Of a DNA stretch of 64,000 nt, positions 19,370-28,200 are shown piece by piece. Each line of letters opens with the position of its first letter. The first letter of the stretch is position 1. Under the pieces are notes generated by a model that was given only the letters and a program-made list of their open reading frames with translations, was not told the DNA's origin and did no database searches. Source of the DNA: an uncultured Siphonobacter sp. (GTDB taxonomy: Bacteria; Bacteroidota; Bacteroidia; Cytophagales; Spirosomataceae); the NCBI GenBank assembly GCA_913775095.1, contig CAJYIW010000026.1:124001-188000 (forward strand). Direction: 5' to 3'. Position numbers and translations under genes: made by a program.

Positions 19370-19717
19370 TCATTTCAAAAACCGTAAAAAGGCCCCAAAC
19401 CTGCGTTTCTTTAAATAGTCCGGATCTTCTTCAAACGCATACGCTTCCCGTTCCAAACTAATAGCCCGGTAGGCGGCGTGATGAGATTTTCCCTTTAGCC
19501 GGTGGTAGTAATATTCACCCACGTACCAGACATAAAAGGGCAGAACCAGCCACTCCGCCTGCTGGCGAATATGAATACGCTCATGGTTCATCAGCGACGC
19601 TGAGGGGCGGGGCGTACTGACGATAATAAACGGCCAGAGGGTAATGCCGTTTACCCTGAGCCCCGGCCAGTAAAGCGTAAAGGGCCACCCCGTGTGTTTT
19701 AGAAATGCAGGTTTCAA
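19370..19717 (-). CDS. Small HExxH-motif protein, possible minimal zinc metallopeptidase relative
   Basis: 115 residues. The frame begins with TTG at 19717, and no in-frame ATG precedes it before sequence that looks non-coding. The centre has NHERIHIRQQAEWLVLPFYV, i.e. an HExxH motif on a helix running into a hydrophobic segment, followed about 30 residues later by SLEREAYAFEED, whose glutamates could supply a third ligand. This layout recalls stripped-down M48/M56-type proteins conserved in Bacteroidota, which usually stay annotated as hypothetical. Activity is inferred from the motif only. Confidence 0.7.
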   Translation of the reverse strand: MKPAFLKHTGWPFTLYWPGLRVNGITLWPFIIVSTPRPSASLMNHERIHIRQQAEWLVLPFYVWYVGEYYYHRLKGKSHHAAYRAISLEREAYAFEEDPDYLKKRRFGAFLRFLK

Positions 19718-19858
19718 ATGAGTTTTGAGTTCAGGGTTATAAAATGGAAATATCTCTGTTCAAAATTCATAGTTGCCTGTGTTAAGAAAAGACCTGTCAA
19801 TGATATTACAATAAACTCTATACTCAAAACCCTGAACCCAAAACGCCAAACCCAAAAC
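19718..19858. repeat. TTTAGGG-type intergenic inverted repeat
   Basis: A left half (GTTTTGAGTTCAGGGTT, about 19721-19738) and a right half (ACTCAAAACCCTGAACCC and following, 19821-19855) are inverted copies of a simple motif. Related elements lie at 31494, 42624 and 43791. The region lies between the HExxH gene and purK. Confidence 0.65.
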
Positions 19859-19865
19859 TCCCTCT

Positions 19866-19873
19866 TATCTTTG
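19866..19873 (+). promoter_or_regulatory. Candidate -7 element for purK
   Basis: TATCTTTG matches TAnnTTTG exactly, 47 bp before the purK ATG. No clear TTTG is seen at the expected -33 spacing, so confidence is limited. Confidence 0.35.
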
Positions 19874-19920
19874 CACCATCATCCGAGGGAAGCCTCTTCA
19901 TTCATTTCTATTATTCTTGC

Positions 19921-21054
19921 ATGTTTAATCCCGGTGTTCGGTTTGGCATATTGGGCGGCGGCCAGTTGGGTCGTATGCTTCTACAGGTAGCCATTGATTT
20001 TGACTTATCCATTAAAGTACTTGATCCTGATGCTCAGGCTTCCTGTGCAGAAATAGCCCCTGAATTTGTAGTGGGCTCTTTTCAGGATTTCGATACAGTG
20101 TATCAGTTCGGTAAAGACCTGGAGGTTCTGACGATTGAAATTGAGGCGGTGAATCTCGATGCTCTGAAAACGCTGCAAAGCGAAGGCGTACGGGTGTTTC
20201 CTCAGCCCGAAATCGTGGAAATTATTCAGGATAAGCGTCTGCAAAAGCAGTTTTACCGGGATCATAACCTGCCTACTGCTGACTTCGTGTTAGTGGATAA
20301 TCAGGAAGACGCCCGTCGGCATACGGACTTTTTACCCGCCTTCAATAAGCTGGGTAAGGGTGGATACGACGGTCGCGGGGTACAAAGAATATCGACTCCT
20401 GCCGATTTCGATAAGGCTTTTGATGCTCCGGGTCTTTTGGAAAAAGCGGTCGATTTCGAAAAAGAATTGGCCGTGATTGTGGCCCGTAACGAGCGGGGAG
20501 ATGTAAAAACCTTTCCCACGGTCGAAATGGTTTTCCACCCCGAAGCCAACATGGTGGATTATCTGTTTGCTCCCGCCTCCGTTCCCGCCGAGGTGGATGC
20601 CCGGGCTCAGTTCATTGCCAGTCGCACGGCTGAAGCCTTCGGCATTGTAGGTCTTCTGGCGGTTGAAATGTTTTTAACGAAAGACGGCGAAATCCTCATC
20701 AACGAGGTAGCTCCCCGGCCGCATAACTCGGGCCATCATACCCTTCGGGCCAATGATGTCAGTCAGTTCGAACAGCACCTGCGGGCGGTATTAAACTGGC
20801 CTCTGGGCGATACGAAAGCTCATTCGTATGCGGCAATGATTAATCTTTTGGGAGCGGAAGGCTACGAGGGCGAAGCTAAATACGAAGGCATGGAAACCCT
20901 GCTGGAAACCCCAGGCGTTCATCCGTTCCTGTACGGTAAAAAAATTACCAAGCCTTTCCGTAAAATGGGCCACATTACCGTCGTGGATAAGGAGCTTGAA
21001 AACCTGAAAAAGAAGGTAGAAGCCCTTAAAAACGCCATTCGCATCATTTCATAA
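19921..21054 (+). CDS. purK: 5-(carboxyamino)imidazole ribonucleotide synthase
   Basis: 377 residues, normal for PurK. It uses ATP and bicarbonate to convert AIR to N5-CAIR in purine synthesis. The N-terminal pre-ATP-grasp fold begins FGILGGGQLGRMLLQVA; the ATP-grasp domain includes KLGKGGYDGRGVQR and the C-terminal NEVAPRPHNSGHHT motif, with E and N ligands for magnesium. purE, the next enzyme, lies 101 bp downstream on the same strand, with a GTTGTT-type repeat in the gap. Confidence 0.97.
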   Translation: MFNPGVRFGILGGGQLGRMLLQVAIDFDLSIKVLDPDAQASCAEIAPEFVVGSFQDFDTVYQFGKDLEVLTIEIEAVNLDALKTLQSEGVRVFPQPEIVEIIQDKRLQKQFYRDHNLPTADFVLVDNQEDARRHTDFLPAFNKLGKGGYDGRGVQRISTPADFDKAFDAPGLLEKAVDFEKELAVIVARNERGDVKTFPTVEMVFHPEANMVDYLFAPASVPAEVDARAQFIASRTAEAFGIVGLLAVEMFLTKDGEILINEVAPRPHNSGHHTLRANDVSQFEQHLRAVLNWPLGDTKAHSYAAMINLLGAEGYEGEAKYEGMETLLETPGVHPFLYGKKITKPFRKMGHITVVDKELENLKKKVEALKNAIRIIS

Positions 21055-21056
21055 AT

Positions 21057-21150
21057 TTAGTTTTTAGTTGTTTGTTAAGGGTTGTCAGGAAAAGTGAAGA
21101 CTCTATCTTTTATCAGCTAACAACAAACAACTATTAACCAACAACTTAAG
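21057..21150. repeat. GTTGTT-type intergenic inverted repeat between purK and purE
   Basis: Left part TAGTTGTTTGTTAAGGGTTG and right part CTAACAACAAACAACTATTA are imperfect inverted copies. Similar elements occur between ilvB and ilvN and on both sides of the small ORF between leuC and leuD. Confidence 0.65.
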
Positions 21151-21155
21151 AATAA

Positions 21156-21650
21156 ATGGTAGGTATCATCATGGGCAGCATTTCTGACTTGAAAGTCATG
21201 CAGGAAGCCGTCGACGTATGTAATGAATTCGGAGTAGCGTACGAAATAGATATTGTTTCGGCTCACCGTACCCCGCTGAAAATGATTGAGTACGCTCAGC
21301 AGGCTCGAGAGCGGGGCGTGGAAGTGATTATAGCCGGAGCGGGCGGAGCCGCCCACCTGCCCGGGATGGTAGCCGCGGTAACGACCCTTCCCGTGATCGG
21401 TGTTCCCGTGAAGTCATCCAACTCCATTGATGGCTGGGACTCCGTATTATCCATTCTGCAAATGCCCGGCGGCGTACCTGTGGCAACGGTAGCCTTGAAC
21501 GGAGCTAAAAACGCCGGAATTCTTGCCGTTCAGATCATTGGTGTTGCAAATAAAGAAATCGCCGATAAATTGCAGGCTTATAAAATTTCGTTAGAAGCTA
21601 AAGTAGCGGAGATGAGCCAGCAGGCTCGCGAAGGTTTACCGCCGGTTTAA
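21156..21650 (+). CDS. purE: 5-(carboxyamino)imidazole ribonucleotide mutase
   Basis: 164 residues, class I PurE, which converts N5-CAIR to CAIR and so pairs with PurK. Conserved blocks are GSISDLKVM (with the active-site Ser and Asp), SAHRTP (His45 equivalent), AGAGGAAHLPGMVAA and PVKSSNSIDGWDSVLSI. The ATG at 21156 follows directly from the repeat, and no other start is credible. The presence of purK next to it agrees with the two-enzyme route rather than the class II single-enzyme route. Confidence 0.97.
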   Translation: MVGIIMGSISDLKVMQEAVDVCNEFGVAYEIDIVSAHRTPLKMIEYAQQARERGVEVIIAGAGGAAHLPGMVAAVTTLPVIGVPVKSSNSIDGWDSVLSILQMPGGVPVATVALNGAKNAGILAVQIIGVANKEIADKLQAYKISLEAKVAEMSQQAREGLPPV

Positions 21651-21710
21651 ATAAACAAAAAGCTTACTTACGGGATTAATCTATTAATCATTCGACCCCA
21701 ATCATAACGT

Positions 21711-22397
21711 ATGGAAGAGCGAAACCAACGGCCCAAAGAAGGTTCAAGTTTACCCGCGATTACGCTGGGAGTACTGGTTATTGTGGTAGTGGCCCTGCTG
21801 TACATCGGCTACGCTTACTTCATGGATGAAGACGCGGTAACCCTGACCCCTCAGAGAGTCGAAACCTCCGCGATGGCCGAAAGCAGCTCTGATAATCTGG
21901 CTTCGGACGTTCCCACGCCTCAGCCCGTAGAGCCGGAAGCCATTGACGCTACCCCCTCAGGAGTAGTGACCAGCAGCTCCAGTGAGTCAGCTTCTGCCTC
22001 TAAGGATCCGTCAAAAAAACCGGAACCTAAGAAGGAAAAGCCGACTGATGACAAAACAGCCAAAAAAGAGGAAACTAAATCCGTTTCTTCCCGGGGAGGT
22101 AATATTTCGCACAAAGTGGCTGGCGGTCAGACCTTTTATAGTGTGGCTACCAAATATGGGTTATCCGAAAGTCAGCTGAAGGCGGCCAATCCCGGCGTAG
22201 AACCTGGCAAAGTACAGGCGGGTAAAAACCTTAAGGTTCCTGTATACGCAACTCATACGGTAGGCAAGGGGGATATTTTACGGGTAGTAGCTGAGAAATA
22301 CGGTGTGAGTGTAGATGCGTTGATGAAAGCCAACGGTAAAACTAAAAACTACGTGGAAAAGGGAGAAAAGTTAATTATTCCATATCCCAAAAAATAA
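21711..22397 (+). CDS. LysM-domain protein with N-terminal membrane anchor
   Basis: 228 residues. One membrane helix at about 16-38 (ITLGVLVIVVVALLYIGYAY) is followed by a low-complexity Ser/Pro/Lys-rich linker (about 45-130) and two LysM repeats at roughly 135-180 (KVAGGQTFYSVATKYGLSES) and 181-226 (HTVGKGDILRVVAEKYGVSV). LysM modules bind peptidoglycan. With a single N-terminal anchor the protein probably reaches from the inner membrane to the wall. No catalytic domain is present. It follows purE by 60 bp but is functionally unrelated. Confidence 0.88.
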   Translation: MEERNQRPKEGSSLPAITLGVLVIVVVALLYIGYAYFMDEDAVTLTPQRVETSAMAESSSDNLASDVPTPQPVEPEAIDATPSGVVTSSSSESASASKDPSKKPEPKKEKPTDDKTAKKEETKSVSSRGGNISHKVAGGQTFYSVATKYGLSESQLKAANPGVEPGKVQAGKNLKVPVYATHTVGKGDILRVVAEKYGVSVDALMKANGKTKNYVEKGEKLIIPYPKK

Positions 22398-22420
22398 GAT
22401 AAGTTCTGGAATCCTTCCAA

Positions 22421-22456
22421 AAAATGCGGCTTTATGAAAAGAAAGCCGCATTTTTT
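22421..22456 (+). terminator. Terminator after LysM gene
   Basis: Hairpin AAAATGCGGCTTT / AAGCCGCATTTTTT 24 bp after the LysM stop, with a T-run. Confidence 0.85.
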
Positions 22457-22512
22457 GTTACTAAAAGGGGCAATGAATTTATAAAAATTTTGAAAATAGC
22501 AGCTTTAGTGTT

Positions 22513-22543
22513 TTTGATTTCTAAAAATTTCAGCGTATGTTTG
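22513..22543 (+). promoter_or_regulatory. Consensus Bacteroidota promoter for a candidate small RNA
   Basis: TTTG (22513-22516), 19 bp, TATGTTTG (22536-22543): an exact match to the TTTG/TAnnTTTG pattern with ideal spacing. No open frame of convincing quality follows. Confidence 0.6.
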
Positions 22544-22549
22544 AACATC

Positions 22550-22607
22550 ATTTATTGTTTTCATGGCTTTTACGGGAAAGACTCGGTGGGATCCGCCGGG
22601 TTTTTTT
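22550..22607 (+). ncRNA. Candidate ~58-nt small RNA
   Basis: A start predicted ~7 nt beyond the TATGTTTG box would give a short transcript ending at a strong intrinsic terminator: arms ACTCGGTGG (22581-22589) and CCGCCGGGT (22593-22601), loop GAT, then TTTTTT. The two wobble pairs are U.G in the plus-strand RNA and would be A.C mismatches in the minus-strand RNA, which favours the plus strand. No known family is recognised. Boundaries are inferred. Confidence 0.5.
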
Positions 22608-22865
22608 ATTGCCCTTTTAATTTCCGCCGGAGTTTCCATTACCTTCTCCCCGATAGATATCCTGCCGTTCGTTATTTCCTTCTTTTCGCTGGCTTATGAT
22701 GCTGTTCCGCAGCCAGACTTCAGGTATGCCGGAAATCTTACCGGGCCTTTCCGTAACAGGACAAGTGTGGGCGTCTTTACCCGGATCAGCATTCAGAAAA
22801 AAACCGTATAAACAAAAACGGCAACCCTTTGCAGAGTCACCGTTAGGGGCGGTAAACCTAATCAA
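22608..22865. other. No gene recognised
   Basis: The stretch between the candidate small RNA and the convergent secreted-protein gene holds only short overlapping frames on both strands without recognisable domains or consistent start sites. Confidence 0.4.
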
Positions 22866-23279
22866 TTACTTGCGGGCTTCCTGTTCTGTTAAATACACGT
22901 AACGAACAGCAGCTGCGGTGCTCACGCGGATGGGGTGAACAATCATGCGATCAGCACTGGAGATGGTCAGCGAGTAGTCGCCGTCGGCTAATTGACTTAA
23001 ATCCATTTTCTGAGCCACGTGCGTTTCATTTCTGGACACATACTGCTCATTGATGATGTTATTTTTCTGATCACGAATCGTGATGGTTAAACGCTGACCT
23101 GCCTGTTTCTCAACGAAGCAATAGAATTGAGTAGCGTTTTTTCCCTTAAATACATTGGTCTGGAAGGTGGCTGCCTTCGCTTCTTTATCCGTACCGGGAT
23201 TTTTTTCGATATCAGAAGCCTGAGCGGCAAACGTACTTAAGGAGAGTAATAAAACGAGTGAATTGATGATGTTTTTCAT
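22866..23279 (-). CDS. Small secreted protein with beta-sandwich, DUF3244-like
   Basis: 137 residues. A Sec signal peptide (MKNIINSLVLLLSLSTFAAQ, cleavage after AQA) precedes about 115 residues of beta-rich sequence. The end of it, DLSQLADGDYSLTISS, resembles the last strands of DUF3244 and type 9 secretion sorting-like domains (L-x-x-G-x-Y-x-L/V-x-I). It is periplasmic or exported. The mRNA leader is long, about 150 nt, given the promoter at 23434-23466. The function is unknown. Confidence 0.75.
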   Translation of the reverse strand: MKNIINSLVLLLSLSTFAAQASDIEKNPGTDKEAKAATFQTNVFKGKNATQFYCFVEKQAGQRLTITIRDQKNNIINEQYVSRNETHVAQKMDLSQLADGDYSLTISSADRMIVHPIRVSTAAAVRYVYLTEQEARK

Positions 23280-23433
23280 GACTGGGTATGTACTTCAGAA
23301 AAAGGTCTTCGCGGCTAGAAGATTGTTTTTAAAAAAAGTTGAATATAAAGTTTGTACGAATAAACAGGCTGACGAAATAATATTCTGTTAACATGAAATC
23401 GCCTCCGGACCTGCTGTCTTCTATTAACGCTGG

Positions 23434-23466
23434 CAAAGGTAAGATTGTTACCATGAATTGAACAAA
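23434..23466 (-). promoter_or_regulatory. Promoter of the small secreted-protein gene
   Basis: On the minus strand, TTTG (23466-23463), 21 bp, TACCTTTG (23441-23434) match the Bacteroidota consensus. The predicted start near 23427 gives a leader of about 150 nt. The rest of the 23280-23650 gap is AT-rich and shows nothing else. Confidence 0.55.
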
Positions 23467-23650
23467 TATTTTTATATAATTTTTTGATAATCAGCAGTTT
23501 AAATAGATAAAATACAATTTTTTAATTTTAGGTAAAGAGCGATTTTTGATTTGGTTAATTTATGACCAAAATTAAAAAACGAAATATTATTTTGTTTTGC
23601 TTCCTTTGGAAGCAAGGCTATGAAGGGGTAGTTTTACTTTACCCACATAA

Positions 23651-23690
23651 AAAGAAAGTCTTTAATCCTGGTAGATTAAAGACTTTCTTT
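23651..23690 (-). terminator. Terminator of uptake locus 2
   Basis: Perfect 17-bp inverted repeat (AAAGAAAGTCTTTAATC, loop CTGGTA), 19 bp beyond the locus 2 susD stop, with a T-rich exit on the minus strand. Confidence 0.85.
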
Positions 23691-23709
23691 CCTTAGAAAT
23701 TGTACTTTA

Positions 23710-25245
23710 TCAAGGTTTGTCCCAGAAGATTCGCGTCTCCAGATCATCGGGTCCCTGACGGCTGACGGCTATAGTATAGTTCTCCGCATTGACCGATTGC
23801 TCCAGAATAGGATAGGTTAACCGCCGGATAAAATCCCCGGTAATGGTTTTTCCCGGGTATTTGTTCGGCGTGAGGACCGGGAACCCACTTCTTCGCCAGT
23901 TGGCAAAGGCTTCGGGGCCGTTCAGGAAAGAAGCCACCCAGTATTGCGTATTGATCTGCTCCAGACCTCTGGCCGCCACGTAAGGCTGTGCCGACAGGTA
24001 AGCATCAATGGCCGATTGCGAAATGGCCGCCGAAGCATCGTAACTACCCATCTGAGCCATGTGTGCCGTAACGCCCGCTTTGTAAAAGTCAGCGGCACTG
24101 CCCGTAATCCAGCCGCGTTGAGCGGCTTCGGCCAGTAGTAACTGAGTCTGGGCGTGAGTGAGGTAAAAGTTAGGCCCATCGACTTTACCAAGCGTACGTC
24201 GGTTCACCTGTGAATAATTCCAGCCGCCCGATGGTACCCGGCCTGGAAAACCCGGAGCCGTTGAAATGGAGCCGTCGTCGTAGCCGTAAGGCATGCCAAT
24301 CTGATTCGCGGGTGTACGATCTACCGTCGTTTGTTCCGGGTTCTTGCTCGGTTCTCCGTAGCGGGCCGCAATCACCGTTAATCGCGGATCGTTGGTCGTT
24401 TTCAGATAATTGACAAAAGGAGCTCCCAGATAAAAGTTCGCTTTTTCCGTATTATTCCAAAGGTTACCCAGGGGATTGGTATAAATGCTGGTGTACTGAA
24501 TCTTGACATTGTCGTCATTGGATTGCAGAACCCCTCCCTGGAAAGCCTTCTGAACAATGCTCTGGGCTTTGGCCGCGTCTACTTTGGTATACCGCATGCC
24601 AATTCTGAGCATGAGCGAATAGGCCAGTCGCCGCCATTTGGCCACGTTACCCTGGTAAAATAAATCACCAGTTTCGATTCGCTTGCTGGCGTTCAGGCCC
24701 GCAATGGCCTGATCCAGTTCTTTCACCAGATCGGTGTAAATATCCGCCTGCGGATCAAATTTAGGCAGTTTGTTTCCACTGATAAAAGCTTTACCCGCAT
24801 CGAAATAAGGTACGTCCCCGTAGGTATCCACCAGCACCTGGAACACGTACGCTTTCCAGATTCGCGACATGTGGTAAAGATTGCTGCGGGTACTGTCGTT
24901 CTGGGTCTGATCCATCACGGCAGTAAGGAGCTTGATAGGACCATTATTACCATTATTGGTTCCACTGTAGAGATAGAACCAGTTTACCCGCGTGTTGTCG
25001 CGGTTGTCCTGATTGAAGTTAGCTCCAGTGTTGAGCCCGCCAAACGGGGTATTGGTCTGTTGCACAATTGCCGACTCATAGAACATGGTCTGGGAAGCCA
25101 GAGTCGTGTTGAGCTGGGCATTGGAAAACAGGTACAGTGGGTCAATACTAGTGGACTGAACCGGGTTGGTATTGATGCTTTCGAAGTTTTTATCGCAACT
25201 GCTCAGCCCAGCGGCCAGAGCAAGTAGAGCCAGTATCTTTTTCAT
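23710..25245 (-). CDS. SusD-like lipoprotein of the SusD_2 type (locus 2)
   Basis: 511 residues. A lipoprotein signal with Cys at the end of MKKILALLALAAGLSSC is followed by DKNFESINTNPVQSTSIDPL, the N-terminal signature of the PF12771 branch of SusD proteins. Further marks are YGDVPYFDAG and the C-terminal NTQYWVASFLNGPEAFANWR. As the surface lipoprotein partner of the SusC encoded 5 bp upstream it should bind the ligand. Members of this branch are often tied to uptake of non-starch glycans or peptides, but the ligand cannot be read here. Confidence 0.92.
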   Translation of the reverse strand: MKKILALLALAAGLSSCDKNFESINTNPVQSTSIDPLYLFSNAQLNTTLASQTMFYESAIVQQTNTPFGGLNTGANFNQDNRDNTRVNWFYLYSGTNNGNNGPIKLLTAVMDQTQNDSTRSNLYHMSRIWKAYVFQVLVDTYGDVPYFDAGKAFISGNKLPKFDPQADIYTDLVKELDQAIAGLNASKRIETGDLFYQGNVAKWRRLAYSLMLRIGMRYTKVDAAKAQSIVQKAFQGGVLQSNDDNVKIQYTSIYTNPLGNLWNNTEKANFYLGAPFVNYLKTTNDPRLTVIAARYGEPSKNPEQTTVDRTPANQIGMPYGYDDGSISTAPGFPGRVPSGGWNYSQVNRRTLGKVDGPNFYLTHAQTQLLLAEAAQRGWITGSAADFYKAGVTAHMAQMGSYDASAAISQSAIDAYLSAQPYVAARGLEQINTQYWVASFLNGPEAFANWRRSGFPVLTPNKYPGKTITGDFIRRLTYPILEQSVNAENYTIAVSRQGPDDLETRIFWDKP

Positions 25246-25250
25246 GGAAA

Positions 25251-28200
25251 TTAGAATTTCAGGTTCAGGTTCATGCCGTAACTGCGGGTCGTGGGCAGGG
25301 TGTGCGTTTCGATACCCTGAATGTTATCCGAAGCCCCATTAACGGCCTCCGGATCGAGGTTAGGCAGGTGCTTTTTAATCATCAGGACGTTGTTACAAAG
25401 GGCCGAAAGGCTCATGGATTTTACAAAACCCTTATTCAGAAAACGCGAGAGATCATAACTCACCGAAAGCGAACGCCACCGGATGAAGCTGGCATTATAG
25501 ACAAAACGCTCCGTGTTGTTGGTGCTGCGGTAGCTGGAATAGAAATCCTCGGCTTCGACGCGGGTGGTGTTGGGAGCTCCCTCGGCCGTTACCCCCTCAA
25601 ACAGGACGCCGCCTTCCCGGCCGACCAGCGACTCCTGGGAAAGTCCGTGACGCAGGAAGTTCAGGTTGGAGTTCGAAATGATTTTATGTCCACCCTTGAA
25701 ATCAATCTGCGTGAAGATGCGGAAGCCCGCTACATTGAAGGTATTGATCCAGCCACCCGTGTATTTAGGAATGGCCGTGCCAAACGTAGTGATAGGTCCG
25801 GCCACGGGTTTGCCGCCCGCCGTAATGATTCTGCCCTGATTGTCGCGTTTGTAGGCAATGCCCCGAAGCGAAGCCATCGGCATGCCGACTTCGTGCCAGA
25901 CCTCCCCGAAGAAATCTCCCTGACCTACCTTTAAACGAGCCTGACCGTCGGCCAGAGCCAGTACTTCACTTTCATTATAAGTAAAGTTGAAGCTCGTTTC
26001 CCAAGTAAATTTTTCCTTTTTCACGGGTACCAGCGTTAATAAAGCTTCAATGCCTTTATTACGAAGCTGACCCACGTTAACCTTGGATTTGTTATACCCC
26101 GAAGCCGTCGAAATATCCACGTTCAGAATCTCATCGACGGTCTTCTTGTTATAGTAGGCTACGTCCAGACTAATGCGGTTGTCAAGTGTTCTGAATTCGA
26201 GTCCCAGTTCGGCTTCTTTTACTTTCAGGGGTTTTAGATTATTGTTGGGACTGACATCGGTAGCAATATAACCCAGAGCCTGACCCTGGATGGAGTTAGC
26301 GTTCAGGTTATAATACAAGTTGTTTTGATACGGATCGGTATCGCCGCCCACTTCGGCGTATGCAGCCCGAATTTTCATGAAATTCATCCAGTTAGGGCGA
26401 TCCTTAAAGGCATCACTCAGCACGAAGCTGGCACTCAGGCTTGGGTAGAGGTAACTGTTAGAGTTGGCATTGAGCGTTGAAAACCAGTCATTACGGGCCG
26501 TCGCATTTAAAAACAGGAAGTTCTTATAGGAAAGCTCCGCTACGCCATACAGCGAATTGACCTGCTTGCGGGTATAGGCATACTGCGGCTCTTTGTTCTG
26601 TCCATTCATGATGGTGTATAAATCCCGAATGTAGAAGTTGGTAGCGGAAGTATTGTTGTTGGTATAAACCTGCTGAAGCGAGTTACCGCCCAGGGTTATA
26701 TCTAACCCAAACACACCCATTTTGTGCGTGGAACCAATCAGGAAATCCAGGTTTCGCTCGCGGAAGGTAGAGACTTCCTGATAGAAATACCCATTGAAGC
26801 CCGTAGCCGCCGCTGCCAGCGATCGCGTGCCCGTTGGACGGTTGAAATCGTAAGGCCGGGTGAAATAATCCTGACCAATCCGGCCCTGAACGTAGAGCCA
26901 GTCGGTAAGCTGATACCGAAGGGAGGCATTACCAAAAATCCGATCCCGACGCACGTGCTCAAAGCGGTCATAGGCCACCCAGTACGGGTTATTACGGTTG
27001 GTAAAACGCGAAGTAGCCAGCTCAAAACCGTTGGCATCGTAGCGGTTATCCTCCAGCGTTTTCATGGCTACCGAGGTAGCTGTGGTATACACCGTGGTAT
27101 TGGCATTTAAATCCTGTAATCCAATCTGGGGCGGATTATGGTTATATTCATTGGAGTAGTTGGCATTCAACTGCACCGAGAATTTCGGGGTAAAATTATA
27201 GTTAAGCCCTAAATTCATAATCTTCTTGTGGTAATCAGAATTAGGCATGATGGAGTTGGCATCCATGTTGGAAAACGACAGCCGGAATCCACCTTTGTCA
27301 TTGCCGCCGGATAAAGCCACTGAGTTGTTCCAGCTGTTGCCCGTCCGGTAAAAATCCCGAATGCGGTGCCGCTGAGCCAGGTACGGACGCTGTACGCCAT
27401 CGAACTGATAGGTCGGCTGACCATCGAAACGTTCTCCGAAGCTAAATACGCCCGAGCTCTGAGCATCGCCCACGCTTTGGGGTCTTTTGCCGTATTCGCC
27501 CTGGCCGTATTCGTATTGAAAATTGGTGTAATCAAGAGCCTGTTCGGCAATGAAGTTGGAGTTCACTTCCACCCCAATACCCTGGCCGGTTTGGCCGGTT
27601 TTGGTGGTAATGACAATGGCTCCATCCTTAGCCCGAAAGCCGTACAAAGCCGCGGCTGTCGATCCTTTCAGGACGGTTATGCTCTGAATATCGTCCTGGT
27701 TGATGCTTTGAAGGCCATCCCCGCCATCGGAAGCCGATCCGCTTCGGTTCGTGGTTCCGTCGCTATCGCCCTGACGGCTGGAGAAGTTCGTATTATTGAT
27801 TGGAACCCCGTTGACGATGATCAAAGGAGAGTTGTCCCCCTTAAACGACGACTGACCGCGAATCCGGATCTTGGACGTTCCGCCGGGGCCACCCGCCGGA
27901 GCCGTTACGTTTACCCCCGCTACTTTTCCCTGTAAGCTGTTACCCAGGTTGACGGTACGGTTGGTAGTGATCTGATCGGTATTCACCGTGGAGGTAGCGT
28001 AGCCCAGCTTTTTGGCTTCCTTTTTAATTCCAAGGGCCGTTACCACGACTTCCGAAAGCGAAGTCGTACCCGCTTTCAAAGTCATGTTGATCACGCTTTG
28101 GCTGGAAAGACTTATTTCAGCGGGCAGGTAGCCAACGGAGGTAAACACCAGCACACCCGTAGTATTATTGGGCAGGTTGAGCGAATATTGCCCCTCGGCG

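Noticed and set aside
22563-22811. 82-codon plus-strand frame with a hydrophobic middle
   Set aside because: It crosses a strong intrinsic terminator at 22581-22607, has no recognisable domain and overlaps an equally poor minus-strand frame.
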